Shown here one piece after another: positions 1 through 11,261 of a stretch of DNA of 64,000 nt. Within the stretch, counting starts at the first letter, position 1; the number at the start of each line of letters is the position of its first letter. This stretch comes from Emiliania huxleyi CCMP1516. Lineage: Eukaryota; Haptophyta; Isochrysidales; Noelaerhabdaceae. The stretch spans positions 513,041 to 577,040 of the forward strand of contig NW_005198537.1 in NCBI RefSeq assembly GCF_000372725.1, given 5' to 3'. The notes beneath the pieces were generated by a model, which did no database searches, was not told where the DNA came from, and saw only the letters and a list, made by a program, of their open reading frames with translations. The translations under genes were made by a program, and so were the position numbers.

Positions 1-52
1 TCAAATCTTCAAAAAGTGAGAAGAACCCCCCCCCAACAACAAGAAGGGGACG

Positions 53-170
53 ACACTGCTTTGACCCCCCCCAATGAACACACCAGTGAGGGTGGGCGAG
101 ACGATCGAGGGGTCCCGTACCATGCGGAACCGACCCTATCCTCAAAAATCCAGTTCTCAAGTGCTCAATA
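53..170 (+). repeat. Dispersed repeat family Y, copy 1
   Basis: This segment matches, in reverse complement, sequence at 61660-61850 and partly 53540-53640. Shared landmarks are a C-run followed by CCAATGAACAC, then GGCGAGACGATCGAGGGG, then a GACCCTAT box and CAAGTGCTCAA. Copy 1 lacks about 40 bp that copy 3 has after the GACACTGCTT box. It lies just 5' of the F-box gene, so the first 49 codons of the longest open frame there are repeat-derived and probably not protein coding. Confidence 0.7.
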
Positions 171-220
171 AGAAGAAATCGTGGCCCTCCCGTGTTGCCG
201 CGCCAAAGCCACATCTGACG

Positions 221-1684
221 ATGGCGCCCAAGCGCCAGAGGCAGGCTGCACCAAAGAAGGCCTCCCCAGCACAGGCCGCTCCAGCGCCAGACATCCGCGA
301 GCTCCTCAAGCGCTGCAGCCGCTCCTCGCTCGAGTCGCTGCTGGTCTCAAAGTTCGATGGCGGTTTCCTCTCCGTCGAAGAGGTCGAGGCGCAGCTCGTG
401 CCCACCGCTCCCCCTTCGCGCGCCATGCTGTCGGGGACGGAGCGCGTCGGGACCGGCGCGTTTGACGAGCTCGATTGCGACGTCTTCACAGCCATCGTCA
501 CGGAGCTGGACTTGCGAGACCGACTCCAGGTCGCCACGTGCGTGTGCAAGGGATGGCGATTTCTCAAGGACGTCTCGCACCTCTGGACCTCCATGCGGGT
601 GGCTGGCTCCTCCTCCGAGTCTTCGTGGCGCGACCGGGGATCGCACGACCGTGTCACCGTGAGCAACAGCGGGCTGACGCGGCTGCTCGATTGGGTCGGC
701 GCCGCGAGCCTGACCGAACTCCGCCTCCACACGGGCGACGCGGCCCTTCAGCCCTGGACAGTGACCAGCACGCTGTCTGCCGTGCCGGCGATCAAGGTTC
801 TGCACCTCGGCGGGAAGAAGGTCAACGCAGCGGTGATGGAGGCGACCGCCAAGGCGGCCTTTGCGCCGACGCTCCGCGAGATCCACATCGGCGAGGACGT
901 GGCGGGGTCAGAGGCGCGGATCCTCAGCATGCTGCAGGAGATGCCTGCCCTCGAGTCCCTCTCCGTGCCGCGTGGCCGCGTCAGCGCGCCGATGCTGCGC
1001 ACGCTGGCGGCCGCGTGGCGCACCAAGAGGAACGGCGGCCCGCCTCTGCTGTCGAAGCTGACCCTGGCGACTTCCTGGGGCCAGTTCGAGTGGGAGCTCG
1101 TCTGCTGCGTCGGCTCGCTCTTCCCGGAGCTGGAGGAGCTGACCGTCGACTCCCTCTCGGTCGGGCTTGACGTCCCGCTCAGCTCCAACGAGGACAACGC
1201 AGCCTGGCGCGACTATCAGGCGCAGCCGAAGGTGCGCGGCGCCGTGGATGCGATGCCGAGGCTCGTGCGCCTGCGTCTGCAGCGCTTCTGCGGCTACGAC
1301 TTCTACGCGTGCTCGAGCGAAGTCGCCGCGTGCCTGCGCGCCGTGCTCCGCGCGGCGCCAGCCCTCGAGACGCTTCTCGTCTTGGGGGGCGAGCTCACGA
1401 GCACGCGCAACAGGGCGGACAAGACGCTGCCGCGCCCGACCGACGCGGCGGGCGCCTCGCTCGAGCTGCTGCCGCCCTCGCTGCAAGAGCTCGTCCTGTC
1501 GGACCTCGACCTGGCGCCCGACGACTTCGGAATCGCACCCTCCCTCCCCGCGCTGCGCCGGCTGCAGCTCGGCAACTGCGGCGCGCGCGCCGCCAACGTC
1601 GCGGCGGCGCTGGTGCGCGAGTGCCCGAAGCTCAAGGATGCCGTCGTCGAGTCCGCGCCCGTCAAGCGCCGCGGAGCCGACTGA
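221..1684 (+). CDS. F-box / leucine-rich-repeat protein
   Basis: Predicted 487-residue intronless protein, probably a substrate adaptor of an SCF-type ubiquitin ligase in cytosol or nucleus. The N-terminus is basic and Ala/Pro-rich. An F-box occupies about residues 80-125 (FDELDCDVFTAIV, then VCKGWRFL and the closing LW). The rest is a run of degenerate leucine-rich repeats with motifs such as LTELRLHTG, LESLSVPRG, LRRLQLGNC and LQELVLSDLDL. I chose the ATG at 221 because the upstream in-frame extension from 74 is part of repeat family Y. F-box plus LRR is known from FBXL proteins; the substrate cannot be inferred. The stop is TGA at 1682-1684. The gene is convergent with the SBNO gene. Confidence 0.8.
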   Translation: MAPKRQRQAAPKKASPAQAAPAPDIRELLKRCSRSSLESLLVSKFDGGFLSVEEVEAQLVPTAPPSRAMLSGTERVGTGAFDELDCDVFTAIVTELDLRDRLQVATCVCKGWRFLKDVSHLWTSMRVAGSSSESSWRDRGSHDRVTVSNSGLTRLLDWVGAASLTELRLHTGDAALQPWTVTSTLSAVPAIKVLHLGGKKVNAAVMEATAKAAFAPTLREIHIGEDVAGSEARILSMLQEMPALESLSVPRGRVSAPMLRTLAAAWRTKRNGGPPLLSKLTLATSWGQFEWELVCCVGSLFPELEELTVDSLSVGLDVPLSSNEDNAAWRDYQAQPKVRGAVDAMPRLVRLRLQRFCGYDFYACSSEVAACLRAVLRAAPALETLLVLGGELTSTRNRADKTLPRPTDAAGASLELLPPSLQELVLSDLDLAPDDFGIAPSLPALRRLQLGNCGARAANVAAALVRECPKLKDAVVESAPVKRRGAD

Positions 1685-2332
1685 TGCCTCCGGGCGCTGA
1701 GGTGGCGAGGAGCACCGCCTGAAGAGTGGTTTGTGGAACGCTCGAGGCCGTATCCCCGGACCCCGCTCCGGCCTCAGAGAGGCGGTACACGCACTGGCAC
1801 CGGCCTGAAAACACGCACAGCAGAAGAGGGAACGTGAGGTTATGCATAGTGTACTGCGTACGTGTCTCGGTGCGTGTCTGGAGGACGTGAGGTTCTACGC
1901 TACAGTATTGGAGTCTATCCTCTGCAACCCCCGTCCCGCTGGCGCGCTGCCCAGTGACGGTACGCTCTAGGCCGCGTCACAACGCGCCGAGGCGAGACGG
2001 TTACACCCGCGACGAACGCGCGCTCGCGCGCTCGTACGACACCCCAGAGCGACACGGGGTCGCACGGACGCACGGACACAACGAAAAAAGAGAAATTTCG
2101 TAAATCCGTAAATGCAAAAAATATGATGGCGAAAAGAAATAAAATGCGCGAGAAAAACGCGAAAAGCGGCGGCACAACCGCCACGCCCTCGGATCGAACT
2201 CGGCTACCGCGTACCGGGCCGGTAGCCCGCGTCTGACGCTCGTAGACGCATGTGAGCATGAATGCAGGCAGGGTCTCAGGCCCTGCACCGCCGCCCGCGC
2301 GACCCCGCGACCCGCGTGACGCTCATAAGGAG
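1685..2332. other. Intergenic region between convergent genes
   Basis: No convincing gene. The middle (about 2080-2165) is AT-richer than its surroundings. A short segment near 2180-2240 contains a tRNA B-box-like string on the minus strand but does not fold as a tRNA. Confidence 0.5.
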
Positions 2333-5300
2333 CTAGACCACGCGAAGGTTGTCCGCCTTGATCTTATGGCTTCCGTTGCCCTCGATCGAAACGATCAAGC
2401 GGCCTGACTCATCGTCCCGCCGAAGCACCGTGCCATAGAGCCCGTTGAGCGCCGCGCCCGCCGCGCTGCAGAGGCCGTGGAGCACCACGCGCGCGCCGAG
2501 CTTCACTCGGGCGGGCGCGGAGGAGCTCGAAGGCGCGGAGGCGCTCGACGCTGCCGACGAGCTGCTGGAGGAGGGGCGGCCACCCCGCCCGCTGGAGGAG
2601 GAGGAAGCGGAGGAGGAGGAGGGGCGGCTGCTGCCAAAGCGAGGCACGCCCGGCGCGGGAGGCGCGGCGCTGCTTATGGGGCGGCCATTATGGCGGCTGC
2701 GGCAAGGCTGCGAGCAAAAGCGGCCCGAGCCATAGCCGCCGTCGTGGGCGGCGCCGCACTCCTGGCAGCGCCCGTGCGACGGCTGCCGCGGCGCCGCCGG
2801 GCCCTTGCCCTTGCCAGCCTGCTTGCCCCTGCCGAGGCTGTGCAAGTCGGGCTTGAGGTCGGGCTTGAGGTCGGGCTTGCCGTCGGCGTCGTCGGCGCCG
2901 CGGATGTCCATCTCGATCGCCTGCACCCGCGCCGCGCCGCCATGCGTCATGTGGATGCCTATATGGTGGGGCAAGCCCAGGATGACACCGCCGGGCACTG
3001 CGCCTCTGATATCCCGGCAGAGGGCTGCCGACAAGTCTCGTCTCTGTCCCATCCGCCCGCTGGCAGCGCACGCGCACGACCCGCATCTGCTGCACCAACT
3101 GGAAGCCACCGCCGCTCGTTCGGACGGTCTTGGACAAGACCCGCTGCTGTATCGTCGACCAGAACGGCAGCACGGCGCCGCAGACCAGGTGTTCCGTCTG
3201 CATCCGCTTGCCAACGAAGCACTGAAGGTCGCGGCACTTGTGGCCGTGCGTGCACTTGTCGCGCGTGGCGTCGTGCAGCCTGGTCCACGGCCCTCGAGCG
3301 CCGTTTGAGCTGAGCGGGAGGTTCGAGTTGAGATGCTCGCGTAGGAACGTGCGCCCACAGAGGCCTGCAGCATCGGGTGAGGCGCGGGCGGGTGGCGTGG
3401 AGGGAGGGGCGAGGAGCGCCAGAGTCCCTGGCAGCGCGCCTTGGTTGGGTCGGTAGATCTTGAAGGTCGGGATCCAGTTGCTGGCGGCAAAGACCGAGAC
3501 CCGCTCGCGCAGCAGGAGGGTCACGCCCTTGCAGCCGTTGCCGAACTTGAAGTTGCGCGAGATGTAGAATCCCTCGCCCTCGAGCAGCGCCCCGGCCTCG
3601 TTGCCCTCCGCCTTGGCGCGCAGCATCTCCGACGCGCGCTCAAAGGAGAGCCCGCGATCGACTCCGAGCGCGTAGTGGGAGAGGGGCACGCCCGACTGCC
3701 GGTCGGTGGAGATGGTGCGAGGCGAGCCGGACTTGACACTGACGGACTCGCCGCGGATGTCGACGACGCCATCGTCGTACCTGTCGGGGGAGGTGACACA
3801 GTGCTCGGGGGTTGATCGATGGGATAGGAGTGGGTTGCAAGGTGGCGCTACCTGCCCGCCGCCTTGGCCGCCTTGACGTTCTCGTCGAGGATCGCCGTGT
3901 AGTGCTGGAAGATTGTGTTCTGCATGCGGACCGGCATGCCGAGCAGCCGGTTGAGGAAGCGCCGCACGGAGAGGTTCTCCATGCCGAAGATGCCCGCCGA
4001 CGCCATCGCCTCCTCCGCCTCGTCGATGTATTCGCTCCACTTTTGTTGCAGCTCGTGGGTGGCGCGCAGGCCGATGGCGCGCCGGATGTGGCCCGGCGGG
4101 ACGATGCTCGCGTTGTGGATTGGGTTCTCGAACACCTCGATGAGGTCGGTCAGCGCGGCCTGGCCGTACTCTGTGTCAACGTCGAAGGCGGACAGGTTTT
4201 CCTGCTGCCCGTCGGCGCCGCGCCGATCCCCCTTTGTTATCGCGCCGAGCTGCTGCAGCCGCTTGGCGACCGTCGATGCGAAGCGGCGCTCGCCGCCGCA
4301 GGCCGTCATCATGAGCAGGTACTCGGGACCGTGGACTTGGTTCGAGCGGTGAGTGCGGCCGCACTGCTGGATGCACTGCAACGGAGGCGAGGGAGGCGGA
4401 GAGTGAGAGGCGCGGGGGGGGGGGGGGGGGAAAGCAATCCGCGGTAAAAATCCCGGGGGGGAAAGGGGGGGGGGGGGGAAACCCCCCCCCGGGAAAAATG
4501 GGAAAGGGGGGGGGCGGGGCAAGAACCAAAGCCCCCGGGAAAAACCCCCAAAAAAAAAAGGAGGGAGGGGGGGGGGCCTCTCCTTGTTGGGGGACCCCCG
4601 CAGCTTCAGGGGGATTTGCACCCCCTTTTCGGGGTTTTGAACCCCCCCGGCCCCCTTTGGGGAAATACCCCAAAAAGCCCCCCCCCAAANNNNNNNNNNN
4701 NNNNNNNNNNNNNNNNNNNNNNNNNNNNNNNNNNNNNNNNNNNNNNNNNNNNNNNNNNNNNNNNNNNNNNNNNNNNNNNNNNNNNNNNNGGGGGGGGGGG
4801 GGAGGCAGTCGGCGGTGAGAATGGTGAAGGCGGAGGGGCGGGGCAGGAGCGAAGGCAGCAGGGAGAGACCGCGAGAGAAGAAGGGAGGGAGCGGTGAGGC
4901 ACTCGCCTGGTCGGCGGACCACGGCAGCTCGAGCGTGATGTGCAGCCGCTTGCGCGTGTTCGGCACGCGCCGGTCCGCCTGCAGCGAGATGCCCGATGAG
5001 GCCGCCTCCGAGATGATGGCGACGAGCTTGCGGCCGTCCATGAAGGCCTGCTTCTCCGCCAGGTTGATGCGCTCCATGGAGCACCCGAGGTCGACGTTGC
5101 GCCGCTTGTAGACGGTGCGGCCCTCCTCGTCGCGGACGAGCCTTCCCTTTCGGCCCGTGAGCTCGGCGACGGCGTCAGGGCCGCCCAGCTCGTGGATGAT
5201 GTTGTCGAGCGGGTTGGAGGGCATGCGCAGGCTGCGAAGCTTCCGGAAGAGTTGCCTGCGCAGCCGCTGCAGCCTCTTGATGTCCGCCACGTTCCCGTGC

Positions 5301-8300
5301 TGCGCCCAAGACAGGTCCTCCGCCGCCGCCTCGTCGTCTGAACCGGCAGGCGGCCGTCGCACCGGCGGCGGCGCCGCCTTGGTGGCGGAGGAGGACGCCG
5401 GCTTGCTCGCTGAGGGCGCGGCGGAGCGGGAGGCGGAGGGGGCGGGCGGCCTCGCCGCCACGGCTCGCTCGCGGATGAAGTCGGCTTCGGATCCGGATCC
5501 GTCCTCGCCGTCCTCGCCGTCGCTCTCGTCGTCCGAGCCTCGCCACTCCGGATCGGACGACTCGCTCTCGTCGCCCGCCGACGCACGCCGCACGCCACCC
5601 GCCGCCGCACGCCGCGCGCCGGGCTTTCCCCCTCCGGACTTAACCCCGGGCTTTCCCGCGGACTTGCCCCCGCCGCGCAACGCCTGCTCGAGCAAGTCCT
5701 CCGAGTCCGAGTCCGCGCCACGCTCCGGGTTGGTGCCCGGCGGGCGCTGCGTGCGGAGGAAGGACCAGTCCGCGCCGCTCGCGAGGTCGACCTGGTCCGC
5801 AGCGCTTGTGTCGGCGTACCGCACGCCGTGCAGCTGCGTCCGCGAGTCGTACGACTCGACGGTGGCGCGGCGGCGGGCGCCGCCCTCGCCCCGCAGCGAG
5901 ATTTGGCGGCCGACCAGCCCGTGCTCGCCGTCCGTCGCGTCGAGGTCCATCGGGGAGCCGCCCCCGCCATCCTCGCCCTCCTCGCCCTCGGAGTCGCCGG
6001 CGTCGTACCGCGGCAGCGACGAGGTGGAGAGCCGTCGGCGCTGCGGCGCCGCGGCGCGCGCCCCGCCTGTTTCCGGCGCGGCGCGCTTGCCCTTGTCGCC
6101 GAAGCCCGCCTTGACGAGGAGCGCCGCCACGCGGAGCGACGCGCCGCCCTGATGCGCCGCCGCCCGCTCGTGCTCCTTGAGCCGCTCGATGAGCTGCGCG
6201 TGGGAGGGCGAGGGGCGAGAGAGGCTGATGCTATGCGGAGGGCTGTGTGTGGCAGGGAGACAGCCGTGCGACGTGGAGGGAGAGAGGGGCTGTCGAGGGG
6301 CGGGAGGGCATCGGAGGGCGGCTCGAGAGCTCGACTTCACCTGCCCGCGCTCAAAGCACTGGTGGTCGGCCACGTTCGCCGCCTGCAGTAGCTTCCTCAG
6401 CTGCGCCGCGTCCATCGCCTTGAGCTGCTTCCGCACCGCCGCGGGCAGCCGGCCTCGCCGCGAGGTGCCCTCGCCGCCGCCGCCGCCCTCCTCCGCCCCA
6501 CACGCCTCGCTCCCGCTCTCGCTCCCGCTCCCGCTCTCCTCCGATTCCTCGCCGTCGCCGTCGCGGACGATGAACCCGTCCAAGTCGTCGTCCTCCTCCT
6601 CCTCCTCGTCCGAATCCCCCACCCCGCCCTGCCGCTTCCGCCGCATCCGCCTCGCGGCGTCCGCCGCACTGTCGGCCGCGCGCGCGGCGCCCTCCGCCAC
6701 CTCCGCCATCACGTCCTCCTCGTCCTCGTCCTCGTCCTCGCCCTCCGACTCTGGGTGCATGTTCATGTAGTCGCCTAGTCACGGCGAAGCGCTGCCGTGA
6801 AGGGACACCACTCCCCCGCTGTCGGTGCAGGCTCATGCACGTGGCCGCCCGTCGGGAAACGCTTGAGCAGGAAGCGGACGCACTCCTTCATCCCGGCGAA
6901 CTCCTCCAGGTCCTCGCCCGACTTGACCGCGTCGGTGAGCCGCGCCTCGCCCGTCGACTGGAGCCCGACCACGACGCACTTGTTTGCGGCGAGCGCCTCC
7001 TTGGCCTTCTTGACCAGCTCGGGCACCTTCATCGCCATGCAGAGCGAGCGGAAGAAGCGCTGGTGGCAGCCCCAGAAGCTGCTGATCACCTGACAGCGTG
7101 GCGCGGCGCTCACTGCAACGCTCTCCACGCGACATGCCCCCGGAGGCTGGTATCACCGCCCACGAAGGGTGCTTGGCATCCTTGGGTCGGTCCGGGAAGT
7201 CGTTCTTGACGCGCAGCACGTCGTGCAGCGCGTAGTTGAAGCACGCGAGCATGTCGGCCCAGAACCGGGCGGCCTGAGACTCGCAGCCAGGACGGCAGTG
7301 ATGAGGCTGGGCGTCCCTCGGCGGAACAAGCGGCCGCCTCGCCGCGCATCTCGGCTATCTCCTCTTGTCGTACATCTCGGCTATCTCCTCGCCTCGTCGT
7401 ACATCTTGCGCTGGGCGTCATTCAGGTCGACCATCGCCTTGTCGAAGGAGGCGGCCGAGAAGGAGAGCTGCCGCGAGAGGTACATGCCCCGCCGCTTGAG
7501 GTCGAGCGCGACCAGCTCCATCGCACCTACAGTCCTCGACACCGCCCTCTCGCCCCGCGCAACCCTCGCATCTCCACACGCCGCGGTGAGCTCGCCGACG
7601 GGGGCCTCGCCCTTCTTGCCGTGCTGGCCGAGCGCTTTCGTGAAGGCGCGAAAGTCGGCGAACGGGGTGGCCGCCCCCCATAGGCCGAGCCGCTGCATAT
7701 AGCCCATGTTTTGCAGCGACGAAGCGCCCGTGGCGGAGCAGTACACGACGCGCGCGCTCGGGCAATCGGCCTGGGGCGGCAGGGGGCGGGGCAAGCTCCG
7801 GGGGTGGCGAATGGCGAGGGGAGAGGGAGGAACAGGGGCTGGGAAGTCGCAATGCTCGCCTGCATCTTCTCGCACGCCACCGCCGTCTGAGAGCACTTCT
7901 TACCCTTCTCCGGCGCGAGGTTCTTGGCCTTGTGGCTCTCGTCGAAGAGGATGCACCCCTCCGCCTGAGCGCTGCCGAGCCACGCGACGAGCTGCTCGGC
8001 GCGCCTAGGCCGCACGGTAGGACGGGTCAAAGGACAGGCCGCGCGCCCCCAGCCCAGCCGACGGGCGAGCGCACGTCTGCTTGGAGCGGTCCTTTGCGAT
8101 CAGCGCGCTGTAGGTGGAGAAGACGACGCAGTCGGCGGACCAGTCGTGCGGCACGCCGTTCCCTCCCCGCCGCATCGCGGCCAGCCTGCCCCGCGGCAGC
8201 TTTGTGATGTTGAAGACCTGCGGGGCGGGGCGTGTACGCATCGTGGACGTGGCCGTTCGTCCTCGCGCATCCAGATAGCAGCAAGCACCTTGATGTGCGA

Positions 8301-9345
8301 GAAGCCGATGTCCTTGAGGTCGCGCTTGGCGTCCTCCATCAGGTCGGCCGAGACGGAGACCCACAGGTGGCGCTTGCGACCGCACAGCCAGTTCTCTGCG
8401 ATCACGCCGGCGAGCTGCCGCCCCTTGCCGAGGCCGACGCCGTCGCCGAGGAAGAAGCCGGCGCGGCAGCCTGCTCACAGCAGAGGAGAGAGGTGGAGGG
8501 ACGGGCAGCCCGTAGTTAGGGCCGAGGGGGAGTGGGCCGGTGGCCGCCGTCGGGCAGCCGCGACTCGTGCCGCTGGCAGGCGTAGGCGACGGTCTCCAGC
8601 TGGAGGTTGGAGAGCGAGCCTGAGGGGAGCGGAGAGGAGGGGTGGCGGAGGGAGGGGAGCTGGAGGAGCAGCAGCTGTAGCAGTGGCAGGAAGGAGTGGG
8701 TGGCGGGGGGGGGGGGGGGGGGGGGGAGCTCCCTCCGGTCGGGTTGCGGTCGGCGCGCGGCTGGAAGATTGAGTCGGGGAGGGAGAGGCTGTAGCTGATT
8801 GGGGGCGGCTCGGCAAAGGAAAGAGAGGTCGTCTCGACGACCAGCTCCGGGTGCGGCTGCCCACGGGCAAAGTGGCATGGAGCATAGGTCGCAAACGTCT
8901 CCTCCGACTCTTCATCCTCGACCTCGGCCTCGTCCCTGGTCGGTCTGCCGGCGTCGGCGCCGTCTGGCGCCGGCTGTGGCGCCCCGCCGTCGTCAGTGTC
9001 CGCCGCGGCCGCGAAGCGCTGCCGCACTGCCTCCGCCGAGTCCACCTGCCGGCCGGCGGCTTGGGCACGCTGCGCAGCCTCGCGCTTTCGCTTCGCCTGC
9101 GCGCGCTTGCGAACCCACTCTGCCGAGCCGTCGGCGAGGCAGTGTTCGTCCCAAAGCTTGCACTCGCTCGCAGGCGCGTCGCAGACGTAGCAGAAGCACT
9201 TGGCACAGCACTCAGCACACGACTGCGCTGTCGCCGGCCGCGGCCACGGGTGGACGAGGCAGTCGTGCCGCATGTGCGGCATGTCGCGGAGAGGGTTCGT
9301 GCCGGTCGAGCCGGTGAACTCAACGTCGTCGTCGAGATCGGCCAT
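2333..9345 (-). CDS. SBNO: Strawberry-notch (SBNO) family helicase-like regulator, multi-exon
   Basis: Large minus-strand gene reading from ATG near 9345 to a stop at 2333. It begins with a Cys/His cluster (about 9250-9120, [18 protein letters not shown]) likely to bind zinc. The helicase core follows: [13 protein letters not shown] (near 8590), Walker [12 protein letters not shown] (8470-8400), Walker B DESHKAKN (near 7935), [10 protein letters not shown] (near 7735) and [12 protein letters not shown] (near 6960). An acidic linker (6766-5300) leads to [25 protein letters not shown] and [10 protein letters not shown], which are diagnostic SBNO motifs, then the C-terminal SBNO domain, a Cys-rich CQECG...[11 protein letters not shown] motif and a KOW-like tail. 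Introns placed with good confidence: 8218-8288, 8005-8074, 7771-7859, 6194-6340, 4376-4906 (contains the gap), 3781-3851 and 3365-3439; some begin GC. SBNO proteins are nuclear transcription/chromatin regulators. Other junctions are approximate. Confidence 0.88.
4405..4789. other. Assembly gap (100 N) with low-quality flank
   Basis: Positions 4690-4789 are exactly 100 N. The flank 4405-4689 is dominated by G, C and A homopolymers and reads like an error-laden copy of the clean sequence 4790-4900 (same order of recognisable words). All of it falls inside one SBNO intron, so the coding sequence is unaffected. Confidence 0.9.
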
Positions 9346-9867
9346 GCTGCTGCTGCCGGCTGGAGGAGACTCCGACTGCAGCGGCCACCGTGGCGCGAAA
9401 CCGCGTCAAGTTTTTTTTTCGTAGGATGAGTGCGCGACAGTCCAGAGCCCAGTGTTTGAGTCCGTTATAAAGCTCTCTTCCTCCAGGGGGTGGCGTGAAA
9501 TTCTGGGCCCCACACCTGTGATATGTTGGTTGGTTGTCTGGCGCACCGCGGGCCAAGAATTTTTTAAGAAAGGAAATTCTGTTCTCCACAATCAATCAGA
9601 ACCGCACTCACAGAGAGAGCGCCTGACGAGCGAGCACGCGCGGGCGGCGGACTGACGACACTTAGGAGCGGCTAGGGCCTTTGGGCAGCAGCCGCCCGGG
9701 GCAAACACATTTTTGGCCTTCTTGCCTTCGCGCTTCAAAGAAAGAATTTTACAACCAAACTCTCTCACACGACACTAGGGTCTAGGCACGGGACTGGCGC
9801 GCACTGGCACTAACACACGTACACCACGGGAGCCGCCTAAGCGACTCCTGCGAGGACGGCGAGGCAC
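9346..9867. other. Intergenic region upstream of SBNO
   Basis: No gene seen. It is the presumed 5' region of SBNO and the 3' flank of the next minus-strand gene. It contains AAAGAAAGAATTTTACAA at about 9740-9756, a word that recurs at gene or repeat edges elsewhere in the window (37460, 41625), followed by CTCTCTCACACGACACTAG, which recurs at 10675. Confidence 0.5.
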
Positions 9868-10983
9868 TTAGCTCCGTGCACTGGCGACCGCCTCGCCGCA
9901 GGCAAGCTCAACATTCACAATCTGCTCTGCTATGGCCGTGTGAAGAACGACTGAGATACCAGATATACGCTGCTTCTGCAGCCCAAGCCAATTCTCGGTG
10001 GTCCAAGTCACCTCATCGAGGTACTGGGTCCGCGTCAGCTTGTTCTGCAGCACGTTCGCCGCCTTCCACGAGAGGATCTCGCGGACCCTTCCCATCTTCC
10101 CGAACCTTAGGGGACCCCGAGGCTTAAAAGGGTGGGCCCTGGGGCGCCTGCGGCTTAAACGGCTTAAAACCTGCCTAGGCAGGTTTTAAGAGCTGCTGGG
10201 CCGCCGATTCATTAAACGGTCTTAAACGCTTAAAAAGGTGCGGGAGAGCTCCCGAGGTCGATGGTCCGGGAGGCTCCCGGTGGACGCCGTAGGCCGGGAA
10301 GCTGGCTACAGTCAGCTAGCACGCGTCCCCTATGTGAGTATCTATGGGCTCCTGCCAGTGCACCAGACTTACAGATGTGTCTTCAGAGGCGGGTTTGTGC
10401 CTAATAACGGCGGTATTGGAGAAAACGCTGAGCGGCGCGGAACCCAGCGACGCGTGCTGGTGAGGCCGATTTTCTTAAACGGTCTTAAAAGAGGGACCCC
10501 CCGTGCCTGCAATCTCTTAAATGGCAATTTCAGCCCCCAAACCTCCTCACTTCTTAAAAGCTCTTAAAAAAATCCGGCCCTCAGAACCCTAGGGGTCCCC
10601 TAAGTCCCGAACCCACCGAACGACGCGAACAGCTGCTGCACGTCGACGTCCTTGTCCTCCCTGGCGTATGAAAGAAACTCTCTCACACGACACTAGGCGT
10701 ATGAAAGCTGCTCCGTGTGAGAGAGAGATTTTAGCAAATACCGTGTGCGCACAACCGCAATGTCCAATGATCTCGACGGCGAATGTCTCTCCATCCGGCA
10801 CTTTTTCCTTCCACTCCTTCCTTGTCGAGACGAGCCGCCGCTGAGGCGGCGCGTCTGCGTTGGAACTCGCCGGCGTCTGTCGGCGCCGACGACGCCGCGC
10901 TGGCGCTCCACATCGGGGCCGTGTCCATGCTCCATGGTATTAGGAGACCACAAACGGTACCACGGACACACGAGTGATTTCAT
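9868..10983 (-). CDS. Unidentified minus-strand gene interrupted by a transposon-like intron
   Basis: I do not recognise the family. The 3' exon (10105-9868) encodes about 75 residues containing REILSWKAANVLQNKL and SVVLHTAIAEQIVNVELACG. Removing the 499-bp element at 10106-10604 and one target duplication joins it in frame to REDKDVDVQQLFASFGGFG (10675-10605), and further upstream to LLKSLSHTEQLSYA, though a 33-nt partial duplication with an in-frame TAG separates those two (10693-10661). The N-terminal part (10983-10750) is open in two frames and its structure is uncertain. Either an extra intron lies between 10700 and 10800, or the gene is degenerate. Protein role unknown. Confidence 0.45.
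10106..10604. mobile_element. 499-bp non-autonomous hAT-like element acting as a candidate introner
   Basis: Both ends carry the perfect 13-bp terminal inverted repeat CTTAGGGGACCCC (10106-10118 and 10592-10604). It is flanked by a perfect 8-bp direct repeat TCCCGAAC (10098-10105 and 10605-10612), the size produced by hAT-type transposases. No transposase frame is present. The interior is rich in CTTAAA words and holds a perfect 28-bp palindrome at 10163-10190. On the minus strand the insertion supplies a GT donor (from the target copy, GTTCGGGA) and an AG acceptor (end of the terminal repeat, CCTAAG), so splicing would restore the host reading frame. Confidence 0.85.
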
Positions 10984-10986
10984 TTT

Positions 10987-11072
10987 CAGTGTACGTACTT
11001 TTAGCTTACTGGGAGAAAAGGGAGACTCTCTCAGTGTACGTACTTTTAGCTTACTGGGAGAAAAGGGAGAGG
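10987..11072 (+). repeat. Two tandem 45-bp copies of a dispersed repeat
   Basis: A 45-bp unit beginning CAGTGTACGTACTTTTAGC and containing TTACTGGGAGAAAAGGGAGA occurs twice in tandem. Related single copies lie near 32113-32160 and, diverged, near 53815-53860. No coding signal. The interval on to 11260 contains nothing else I can identify. Confidence 0.75.
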
Positions 11073-11261
11073 GGGTTGTGTTCTCTAACTCTATCTAGGC
11101 CCCTCATCTCTCTCTCAGTGTATGTGGCTCTTACGTACATTCCCGTGTAGCGCGTAGACTCTGCTGACAGGGTTTGCGATGAGGAGCGACCCGATGGGCA
11201 TCTCCGGAGGTTATTTTTTACTATTCACTGTGAATTCCATAAGTAAGCCTTATCATAGGGA

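Noticed and set aside
74-220. N-terminal extension of the F-box protein
   Set aside because: This stretch is repeat family Y, present elsewhere without the gene.
2170-2245. tRNA-like B box (GTTCGATCC) on the minus strand
   Set aside because: The surrounding bases do not form a T arm or acceptor stem; no cloverleaf could be drawn.
3848-6766. One uninterrupted 972-codon SBNO exon across the gap
   Set aside because: The frame passes through an intron at 6194-6340 and through 100 N plus homopolymers; motif spacing requires splicing.
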